In this document: piece by piece, positions 25,016-35,700 of the stretch
Layout of the letters: each line of letters opens with the position of its first letter
Numbering within the stretch: position 1 is the first letter of the stretch
Assembly: GCA_026545225.1 (NCBI GenBank)
Contig: CM048854.1
Span: 29,301,230-29,365,229, forward strand
Direction of reading: 5' to 3'
Source: Cornus controversa
Lineage: Eukaryota; Streptophyta; Magnoliopsida; Cornales; Cornaceae
DNA: 64,000 nt
Translations under genes and position numbers: made by a program
The notes under the pieces: generated by a model
Databases searched by the model: none
The model's input: only the letters and a program-made list of their open reading frames with translations
Told to the model about the DNA's origin: nothing

Positions 25016-25614
25016 ATTATCTAGTCCCCTCAATATAGACCCTAAATATTTTTTTCCTGATAAAACTAGATATTTTTTAAGCGACAATGCTTGAAAATTT
25101 GTCTTGCACAGTGATGTGACCCAATTAAACTTTGACAAGTATTTAAAATTTTAAAAAAATTAAAGATGGACCAAATCCAAGTTTTAAGGGTGACCCGATT
25201 GAGAAAGATTTTTGGCAGAGTTTTTTTTCTTTTTTCTCTCATCTCAGGCGAGAGAATAAGGGAATTTCCAGTACCATGGGTTAATTGGATCTCCATTTAG
25301 AACCCAATTCATCTCTCTTCCATCATCTCTTGTTTTTGATGAATCACAAATCTCCATCTCCATCTCCATCACCTATATATATATATAAACCTCGTGTTCA
25401 ATAAGGGAGACAATAGTTGGTTTTTGCCTTTTGAGAGATTCTGGTTCGTCACTTTGAAAATCACAGCAAAGAACGGTTTTGATTTTATTGTTACTATTGA
25501 TGATGATGGTGTTGAATGCACCATTGTTTAGCAATTTGATTGAGTTTTGAGAATTTGGGACAGAGAGACTCGGTTGTGAACGTGCGAAATAGAGGGCGTT
25601 CATGAACATAGAGA

Positions 25615-25757
25615 TGCATATATAGTTTTAGAGATATAGAGATATGGTTTTATAGAGAGAAAGATGCAGATATAGTTTTAGAGAGATAAAGATATGGTCT
25701 TAGAGAGAGAAAGATGCAGATATGGTTTTAGAAAGATAAAGATGGAGACAGAGTTTT
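25615..25757. repeat. Degenerate tandem repeat of about 45 bp
   Basis: Three to four copies of a unit containing AGATGCAGATATAGTTTTAG and 'agagataaagatatgg', with substitutions between copies. Confidence 0.7.
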
Positions 25758-27599
25758 AGAGACAGATATTTCAATCTTGGCTACCATAGAGGGATCGTAT
25801 CTCTCGTCAATTTGCTAGCATCGTTAGAATAAAACCCTAATCTGGTTGATTTTTTTGGATTTGGATAACCCCCAAAAATTGGGCTTAATCTATTTTTATT
25901 TTTAAAATTTTTTTAAACATGTGTCCAAATTTAATTGGACCATGCTATCCTGCATGACAAATTCTGCCTGAGCAGGACTCAAGCATTGTCCTTTTTAAGG
26001 TATTTTATTCTTAAAGCCACCATCTCTGTACAAAGTATTTTGAGTTACCTGAGTATCTCGCTAATGAGAAATTGTTAATTTTTTATTATTATAACAAATA
26101 AGGAATTTTAATTGGCTGCATACCTCTGGACATTGGTATTGAAAATTTTTCTCAGTTGTACATAGTTACTAGTTATCATTACTGCATATAAGCAAACCAC
26201 TTCTCACTTTTACTAAAATAAATGAGAGAGTCAACCCTCAAAAGTGGAGTTTAAAACACCTTTTACAAAAAAATTTGAAGTGCAAAGTGTTTTTTTAAAA
26301 TATTTGTCTCATTTCTTTCATTAGAAAATGTCAAATATCCTAAGTAAAAGATTGTAATTTTAATAGAGAATATTGATAGTTCGAGTGGACTGAACACTTT
26401 TTTCTTAAGTGGGAGAGCTCGACACCTCACGCCAACTAACTACTAACACTAGCATTCTTGCCATGAAAAAAAAAAAAATCCTAATATATAAAAGCAACTC
26501 ATATAATGTGCTTGCCCAAGCTCAATTCACAAAATAATTATTATCATTATTATTCTCGATACTAGATAATTACTATCTTATTTATTATCTTATATAGTCT
26601 CGTATAATAATTAATACTATAAGTATTACACAATTTTCTCTCATACATTTTTCTTAATTACCAATAATAAATTAGTTAACCATCTCGATTAACTTACTAT
26701 TAAATTTTCACTTATATCCTGAGTGGAACTAGCAATAGGCTAACCTGGACTATAGCACATGTCCAAAAAAAAAATTTACTATTACTCTTCCTAACCCACT
26801 AGTCCAACCCACCTTATGTTTGGTCTTCCGATTAAGCCCATTAGGATAAACTCTATCTCAAGTCTCATAGCAATTCTTTTTCTTTTTAAGTTGTGTTTTT
26901 TTTTTCTGCTCTGTTTTCACTCTCTCTCAATCTAGAGTCTATTACGGCACAGTGATTAATTGTCCTAGTGTGAGAAATTGAGAGAGAGGGAGAGAATTCA
27001 AAGTCTTTAAACAACCACCCTTTTATAAACATTTTTACTACCTTCTCCTTCTTCCACAATCTCTCTCTTTCTCTCAAAATTTTATTCTCTCTCTATAAGA
27101 CTGTATCTATACACATATATTATCAAAAGAGAATGAGTTTTGATTAGTTAGATGTCCAAATTTCACATCCAAATTCTAAGCTAACATATTTGTTATTTTT
27201 TTTTTTTTGTCTTTGCTACAGTTATATATATATGTGTGTGTGTGTTTGATGTTATGTAATATGATTCAGTGAAGTGAAACAGATGGCACTATTTTTGCCT
27301 TTTACATTGTGTTTTTCCTATTTTGTTTTGTTTATTTTTTCCCCTAAAATATTATACATTTGAGTTCAATTTTAATTTTTATTGGAACTAATTTTCATGG
27401 ATGAGATGAAATGGTTCAAAATTTTTTGGTTTATAATATATTTCTGTTGATGAGTATGAGATCCTAAATTATATTGTATATACATATATATCTTATACAA
27501 TGAAATCTCTAAGATTTCTTTGGTTGATGAAGAAATTATAGATTTCTTACACTTTTTTTTTTTTTTAGCCCTCCCTACCCTCCAATCCTGGCTCCGCCC
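25758..27599. other. AT-rich spacer, nothing recognised
   Basis: No coding potential or clear element boundaries were found. There are short homopolymer and TA/TG tracts (27224-27245) and a reversed 'agccaggattggagggtagg' near 27580 that resembles a hAT end. Low information. Confidence 0.4.
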
Positions 27600-28400
27600 T
27601 TGCTTATCTCACATGATTCTCGAGCTCCCCTTGAACATGTGGCTCACTCTCAAAACCACGAGTATAGGATCATACACTCCCATACTCCAAAAAGGTGGCG
27701 TGCATTGCATAGTTTCCGACTACTGAAAACACACTTATGACTGAATTCATATGTCCACTCACCCAAATAGTTTCGAATCATGTTCACATAATAAAGACAT
27801 ACTCAATCCAATAGACATAACAAAAGGATATTGCACTCTCATAACTAGGTTGCAAATCATGCTTACAAAGTCATCATAGGTTAGTCTCATAGTAGCCCTG
27901 CGACTAATTACATAATCTCCATTACTTACCAATAATATTGATTTATTAAATGTATTTAATATTAATATTTTAACCAATAATTAATGAGTTCTTTATACAC
28001 TTTAATTAGTATTCTCGACTTTCAAGACCAAGACCAAAAATTAGTATTTTTTGGATTTTAATTCAATTTGACCACCTAACTTCATCTAAACTCAAATATT
28101 TCAACATATTTAAATTTATCATACTTAAATATGATATTATGGAATTTTTTGGAATTTTATTAATATTATTTCCTATTTTTTTGATTTTAAATTATTATTT
28201 AATTTCATATGGATCTGAGGTTGAGCCTAAAATGTCGGGCTTGGTTAGTGGACCCCATGGACCAACTCCGAACCCACAGTGGGCTTGAGTCGGCACACAC
28301 ACACTCTCTCTTACTCGTTCAGCCCGAGAGTGGGCATTGCAGAAAGAACCCAAAATGGGTTCCCTTCCCGCTCTTCAGACGCACATGACCTAATTTCAGC
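27600..28400. mobile_element. Old fragment of the large LTR family seen at 42.1-45.3 kb
   Basis: Words at 27620-27850 recur in the same order at 42710-42920: CTCGAGCTCCCC/CCGGGCTCCCC, GGTGGCGTGCATTGCATAG/GTGGTGCGCATCGCATAG, CACATAATAAAGACATACTC/CACACAATAAGGGCACGCTC and 'aataacaaaagg'-like text. The copy is strongly diverged and has no coding part. Confidence 0.55.
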
Positions 28401-28739
28401 CATTTTTTAGTTTTTCAAGCTTTTCTCCTCCAAACAAAGCATTTATAGAGTTCCAAAATCGAAACTAAATATAGGACTTTTGTTCTAGTACACATTCCAA
28501 ATCTCATGGTATATTAATTTCATGCAATGACATACGATTTTTAAGTTTTGTAATCTAAATTAGGGTTTCGCAAATTTATATATATCTACATACATATATC
28601 GCCCAAATATGAACTTATGCACAGCATAATCGTAATTCAATAGCAAAAGGCATCATTCTGGTTCTACAAATCTCATTTAGGTTGATTGAACTTCAAGATT
28701 TAGCTTCTTATACATATAAAAATATGTGCATATATATAT

Positions 28740-29160
28740 ATATACTCACCATTTATCAAGAAATTCTTTCAAACCCGTGTATAGTATAATTAAATATGAT
28801 TGATACTTTTTTGGTAATTATTATTTTTACACTTACATCATACCATTTTTATCGATAAAAAATTTGTTGGTGAACAAGCGATCATTACTTAAATATATCT
28901 ATATAATATAGAAGCTTTGCACGTATCTAATTCACCGAAACGGAGGTAACTTTGAAGTAAAGAGATGTAACGAAGAAAAATAAGAAAGGTGTTGCTTTTT
29001 GTGGCTAGTTCAAGTAACCAAGTCAAAATAAATGGAACAAGCAATATTGCTCCTAGTCCTACTTTCTCTCTACATGTTACAGGGAGGCGTAAAAGGAAAC
29101 ATCATTTCTCTCCCCCAAATCAATAAATATATGTAACCAATAATCTTTTTATTTATTAAT
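28740..29160 (+). repeat. Extra copy of the lyase upstream block, with no gene attached
   Basis: The block containing TCTAATTCACCGAAACGGAG, 'gctttttgtggctagttcaag' and 'tctctcccccaaatca' matches 30110-30960 upstream of lyase B. It stops abruptly at about 29160, where pararetroviral sequence begins. No lyase exon follows, so it is either a local duplication or the remnant of a lost unit. Confidence 0.7.
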
Positions 29161-29955
29161 TCGTATATTTGGATTTGTCAAAATCTTTCTTTTTGATCAA
29201 ATCTGAAAAAGGGTAATGCTATTCAAGTAGAATTCTTAAGCAGAATTCGTAGGCAGAAACATTAACATCCATTAGATGTATATAGTAAGCCCCACCATAT
29301 ACACTCACCACATGCATCCAATGGATGTAAATGTTTTTGCTTACGAATTCTGCCTAAGAATTCTGCCTGAGTAACATTACCCTTTGAAAAAAATAACTGC
29401 GTGACTAAGTCTATTAATAAGGTATCTCTTATTCAGAATTGGGCAACGAATCCATTCTAGAACATCATTAAGTGGTTTATAATTAACGACGATTTTGGGG
29501 ACTCTTAGTTCAAGTTGAACCTACTTTGTCACATAAAAAGTAGAGCATGACCATCGAGATTTACTTTTTCTAATAATCTTTTTAGCAAGAAGACTATTAG
29601 TTTCTTCCTTGCATGATTCTAGAAGTTCTTGATTTATTTGTATTGGTCTAGCTTTGGTGGGAAATTTTTTTTCATTGAATGACTGAATGTAGGGTAGCTT
29701 GACTATATACTGCTTCCTATGCCAGAATGCATTAGGAAATAGGGAGTATATTTCAATTTCGAGCTTTGTTTGAAAAGTTTTAATTGTTTGTTGGAAACTT
29801 TCAATAGCTAATTAGCTTTCAACTTTTTTATAAATGACTTTTTCCTTTAAGGAGTTTAAATGTTTTTGTTTAATGTTAAATAAATTTAAAGATTTAGAAA
29901 CAGAAGAATCAAAGAGAGATTTTAATTCTTTAATTTCTGATTTTCTAAGAAATTA
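29161..29955 (-). pseudogene. Endogenous pararetrovirus (Caulimoviridae) reverse transcriptase fragment
   Basis: The minus strand encodes, piecewise, text typical of the N-terminal reverse-transcriptase region of plant pararetroviruses: FPTKARPIQINQELLESCKE, KKIIRKSKSRWSCSTFYV and VVNYKPLNDVLEWIRCPI. A stop lies between the second and third pieces, and another lies near 29175. A Mutator-type MITE (29211-29382) splits the region and left a near-perfect 9-bp duplication. No YxDD motif, movement protein or coat protein is seen, so this is an inactive fossil fragment. The family call is by pattern recognition; a Ty3/gypsy origin is less likely given these words. Confidence 0.72.
29211..29382. mobile_element. 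Mutator-type MITE, copy 2
   Basis: It starts GGGTAATGCTATTCAAGTAG and ends CTGCCTGAGTAACATTACCC, with long inverted arms related to 24554-24699. The flanking 9-mers TCTGAAAAA (29202-29210) and TTTGAAAAA (29383-29391) agree at 8 of 9 positions. Confidence 0.82.
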
Positions 29956-30011
29956 GAAGATAACAATTTGACCAAACGGTCTAGTGGTAAGACCATTATT
30001 ACTTGTTGTAA

Positions 30012-30103
30012 ACGGATATAACAAACAAATAAATGGCACTCCTAGTGATCAAGAAATTCTTGATCACTAGAAATGCCATTTATTTATTTATGTATATCTG
30101 TTG
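30012..30103. repeat. Near-perfect palindrome (hairpin)
   Basis: Arms of about 45 bp meet at GATCAAGAAATTCTTGATC. The left arm starts AACGGATATAACAAACAAAT and the right arm ends ATTTATTTATGTATATCTGTT, with only a few mismatches. Confidence 0.8.
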
Positions 30104-30474
30104 TCATATACATATATATATATATATATGATCATCTCTTGCTCACCAATGATTAAAAAATTCTTTCACACAGTGTACAGTTTTTATTAAATATGATTGA
30201 TACGTTTTTTTGATAATTACTATTTTTACACTTAGATCATATTATTTTTACTATGCTTGTTGCGTAAAAAAATTTGTTAGTGGGGACAAGATATTATTAC
30301 TTATTTATATATATATTTATATATACACAATAACACACAAGAATTCCCTACATCTATATAGTCATGTCACAACTCCCCCATTTCTGGGTTCCAGATATTA
30401 TTTTTTTAAAAAACTCTCCGCTTTCTAGTGACAGTCAGGGCTTACAACTGCCAAAAATCTCTCCAGGATATATA

Positions 30475-30594
30475 GAGATGTTTGAGGTCACAATATATTA
30501 TTTTTCTATAATTTTATCTTTTTTAAAGTGTGTGTATATATTTAAAGATAAAATTATAGAAAAATAATATATTGTGACCTGAAAGTCAAACATC
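30475..30594. repeat. Long inverted repeat upstream of lyase B
   Basis: The left arm 30475-30527 (AGAGATGTTTGAGGTCACAA...) and right arm 30544-30594 (...ATTGTGACCTGAAAGTCAAACATCTCT) pair almost completely around an AT-rich loop with TGTGTGTATATA. It lies about 700 bases before the ATG of B and could be a fold-back MITE. Confidence 0.82.
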
Positions 30595-30684
30595 TCTCTC
30601 TCTCTATATATATATATATTATCAATTTCACACGTTACTCTATGTATATTGGTTTAATTTGTTTCTGTACACCACTATTGCATA

Positions 30685-31110
30685 TGTCTAATTCACCGAA
30701 ACGGAGGTGACTTTGAAGTAAAGAGACGTTACTCTGTAAATTGGTTTAATTTGTTTCTTTACACCACTATCTAATTCACCGTTTGAAGCAAAGAGATGTA
30801 ATGAAGAAAAGCAAGAAAGGGGGTGCTTTTTGTGGCTATTTCAAGGAACTGGCAATATTGCTCCAAAGTACTACTTTCTCTCTCCATATAACAGAGAGGA
30901 GTAAAAGGTAACATCATTTCTCTCCCCCAAATCATCAAATATATGTAACCAATAATCTTTTTATTTATTAATTAGTATGGTCCACATATATTATTAATTA
31001 CAAAACGTGACACAGTAGTAATTTAGTATGAAGTTACCAAGTTGTAGAATCAATATAGATTCCAAAATGTCCTCTTTTTTTTTCTTCCACAATGAAGTCT
31101 ATAAAAGTTG
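30685..31110 (+). promoter_or_regulatory. Upstream block and TATA box of lyase B
   Basis: The shared upstream block (TCTAATTCACCGAAACGGAG, then 'ggtaacatcatttctctccc') is followed by TATAAAA at 31100-31106, about 170 bases before the start codon. An acceptor-like 'ctacaagcag' before the leader may mark a 5'UTR intron. Confidence 0.5.
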
Positions 31111-31277
31111 TATTTTTCCAACCATGAAGTTTCCAAGCTTGTTCTTTTACTCTTTTTCTTAGCATTCATGAAATTCTCTTGCTTCTTGCTTAATTAATCA
31201 TTTATATTTGCAATCTACAAGCAGATTCTTATTTTCTCGAAGAAATTGCAAGCAATATAAGCTAGGGCCTTGGATTG

Positions 31278-31324
31278 ATGTCTAACAAAGGGGTGCAACT
31301 GCATATTCAAGATAAGCAAGTAAA

Positions 31325-31384
<60 letters not shown>

Positions 31385-32697
31385 GTGATATTTTCAATCT
31401 TTTTATTGTGGTCATTTTATAGATATATCATTCATCCTAGTGTGCAGTTTTGAAGAATACTGCATATTCAAGATGAGCAAGTCTATTGAATATTTGCATA
31501 TCATGTATTTTAAGTTGCTATTGATCTGTTAACTTTAATGGAAATTATTTCTGAGAAAAAAAAAATTAAAGAAAAAAGTAAATTTCAGGCATATATATAT
31601 AGGAAAAAAATGTATATATAATTAATGAGACATGGATCCATTTAATTTCTGTGCAGGTGGTGTTAGATAATGGCATACTTCAAGTCACATTCTCAAATCC
31701 AGGAGGAACCATCACTGGAATTCAATATAATGGAATCGATAACTTGCTTGAGCTTCATAATCCAGAACTCAATGGAGGGTAAACACTATTTGCAACTGCT
31801 TCTGTATATTATATATATATATATATACACACACACAGACGCACACACGGATACTTACACAGACATAGATATATATTTATACACTCTGTTCTCTAATATT
31901 ATTGTTGCTAGTGTTCAACTATAGTTTAAATATTAGCATTTTTTTTTGGTAAGTAAGATATATTCAAAACAAGGTACACAAATAATAGAACATCATCTAC
32001 ACACACACACAAAAGTATAGTTTAGCATCTAAAAAAGCAAAAACCAAAATATGCACACAAAAAATCTCGTACATATTTTTCTAACATTGAAAAATTAATC
32101 AACAAAGGAACTGGTATGGGTTTCAATTTTTTTATAGGTCATGTATGTAATGTTTTGCAACATTAACATATAATGTTCATTCTTTTCCTTAATTCTATCT
32201 AATCCAAGGTTTTCCTTAATTAAATGCAGCTAGGTAGTTAAATGATTATAGATTAACTAAGTTCTGATGGAACATGCAGGTTTTCGGACCTTAATTGGAG
32301 CCAACCGGGAACCTTGGGGACACGTGGAAAATTCGATAAGTATGTCGTCCTTAGCTCACTTTTTTTTTTCCATAAAATTTATTGAAAAGATAAAAAAAAA
32401 AAAAAAAAAAAGACAGAGGCACAACAGGGCCAAAGATAAATACAACAAACAGAATTTTAGAGATTGTAATAATGTTGTAAAGTGATTTTTTTTATTTAAT
32501 AATCCTGTTCCTTGTGCCCATCAGTGTTTATCCAATATATATGTGTGTAGTATCAATATACATATATTTATTAGTACTGAATCTAAAAACAATTATTTCT
32601 GACCCAATATTGTGCAATTTTCTATTAGTTAATTCGTGCAGTTCAATTCTCATGCAGATACCTTTTTTTGTCAAATTATATGTGAAATGCCACTATG

Positions 32698-32765
<68 letters not shown>

Positions 32766-35700
32766 GCCATATTTTCACACCCTGAGTAACAAAATGTAAT
32801 GATCATGCAGGATTGAAGGAACAAGTTTAAGGGTTATAGTGGAAAATGAGGAAAAAGTAGAGCTCTCATTTACAAGGACATGGGACTCTTCTCTCCAGGA
32901 TGACCATGCCCCCTTAAATATAGACAAAAGGTCCTTAATTTTTATTTTTAACAATATTCTGAACAATCTCATATAATAATGATGATGATGATGATGATGA
33001 TGTAGGTTCATAATGCTTCGTGGTTCCTCGGGCTTCTATTACTACTGCATTTATGAACACTTAGAGGACATGCCTGCTTTCAACCTCAACGAAACCAGAA
33101 TCGTGTTCATGCTCAAAATAGACACGTTCGTAAACAAATTCTCTTCATCTTGCTCTACTATGCAATTCAAGTCTTTTTAGTCTCTCCTTAATTAATAAAT
33201 AAATATGTGTTATGATTAATTCTAATTAATAATTTGATGAGCTGCTTAGGTTTCATTACATGGCAATAGCAGATAATAGGCAAAGATACATGCCTCTACC
33301 AGATGACCGATTACCGGGAAGAGGTGAAGAACTAGCCTACCCTGAAGCAGTCCTACTTGTTAACCCCATTGAGCCAGAATTTAAAGGAGAGGTAAAGCCA
33401 TATTATGTATAAAATATATATATATATATCATAAAAACTGTTTTGTTCAATGTACTTGTTGCAACACTGAGATTTTGATATATCTCCTGATGTGTAGGTA
33501 GATGACAAGTACCAGTACTCATGTGAGAACAAAGACAACCAGGTTCACGGGTGGATATGCTTTGACCCGCCCGTGGGGTTCTGGCAAATCACACCCAGCA
33601 ATGAGTTCAAGACTTGTGGTCCACTCAAACAGGATCTAACATCCCATGTTAACCCAACCGCCCTTAATGTATGTAACTATATATATATATATAATAATCT
33701 CTGTATCAACAATTTTATTTCTTTTATTCTTATTCATTAACAATCACAGTATATATATATATATATATATATGGTTGGCATGGATGAAAATACATTTGCC
33801 ACAAATTAGTATCAACTGTTATGATGATGATGAGCCTTTTAGGTAAGTTTAATATAAACCAAATTGGTGTCATTAGATGTTTGTAAGTGCTCATTATGGG
33901 GGAGAGGATCATGTGCTGAAATTCGAATCGGGCGAGCCATGGAGGAAAGTTTTTGGCCCGGTTTTTATCTATCTTAATTCAGTGTTGGATGATAATGACA
34001 CGCTTAAGCTCTGGTACGATGCCAAAGAACAGGTTTGACATAGAAAAACTCCATTTTTAATTACTGCAAACTAGATAAACATGCATGACTATGTATACTA
34101 ACATATATATTGATATCCAGGTGAAGAATGAAGTCCAATGCTGGCCATACAGTTTCCCCGAATCGAAGGATTTTCCAACTTCTGATCAGAGGGGTACTGT
34201 TAATGGTAGATTGCTAGTCCAAGACGGGTACTTATTTCTTATCTTCTTCATTTTATCTCGATCAATTTCTTTCATTTCCTGTCATATATGCTACAACAGT
34301 TGTTTTAATTTTAATTATTAAGGCTTTTATTCAAGATCAGTCTACTCTGATACCAGGTTGATAATCACCTATCCTTAAAACTTAAACTATTAGAGGTGGT
34401 GTAACTTTAATATTAATTTAAATCCTCTGACAATCTTGTATGCCTTTTCCAAATATATACAAGTTTGAGTAATCAAAATTTTGAAATCACACCTGTTCAG
34501 GTATGTCAGTGAAGACTTTATATCAGCAAATGGTGCCCATGTGGGGTTGGCTCCACCAGGAGACGTTGGATCATGGCAAAGAGAAGGCAAGGTGATCGTT
34601 TGATCCAATGACTTTTTCTTATCATACCATGTTATGCCATTATTACACCAAAATAAGGGCTCTCTTTTTTTCTTGGACAACATAGATCACCTCGTAACAC
34701 ACCATTTAAATAGTTATATATCTTATGAAAAATGATAGGAGTCCCGATTGGTTGTTGTTACAAACTGATGTGTCATGCATTGAGATAAATATCTTAAGAG
34801 AAGAGATAGACTATCTTATATATTAGTGACAAAGAGTCCTTGTTAGACGCTATTTATTAGAGTCGAATAAAAAATCGATCAAACATTGTAGCATTACTCA
34901 TTTCTTATATGGCATTCTTATTAGGGCTATCAATTCTGGACCACAGCAGATGAAGAAGGCTATTTTACCATTAAGAACATACGTGCAGGCGACTATAATC
35001 TTTACGCATGGGTTCCTGGTTTTATTGGAGATTATCGATATGATGTTGCCATTACCATTACCTCAGGTCATGCATATATATATATATATATATATATGTA
35101 TTTATTTACATTTTGTTCTTCAAATCACCTGTATATATAGTTACTCATAATGAAAAGAATGTAAAGCAGGGTGTGATATTGATATGGGTGATCTTGTGTA
35201 CGAGCCTCCAAGAGATGGACCTACAATGTGGGAAATAGGCATCCCTGATCGATCCGCAGCAGAATTCTACATACCTGATCCTAATCCGAAATATATCAAC
35301 AAACTTTATGTCAATCACCCAGACAGGTTAGATTTTCTTACTAAGATTTAGTGAGAGACTAGGATCACCAAAATCATTCAATTACACTGAAAGTGTCCAC
35401 AAGGTTATGCTTTTTTTTCTTTTTACACATCATTTATTAGTGGTTGTTTAGCTTTTGTGATTTAATTTTTCATGCTTCAGCTTTGAAAACTTAAAAGGTG
35501 TTTGGACCTATAAAACCAACCAAAACATGGGTTCCACCTCGATGCATCCAATAAATGCAGTGTTCGGGTCACTGTTTCAGTTTGTTTCATTGGCCTTAAA
35601 AGAATTATTCAAGCTTAATTTGTCGGAAAGGAATACAAGTATTTATATAGTGAAAACTTCCTAACTAAGATTGTTGATGTTGACGTTTAAATTATCTTGT

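Noticed and set aside
25066-25609. Minus-strand frames of 76-78 codons
   Set aside because: AT-rich spacer with tandem repeats, no domain words and no splice or start context.
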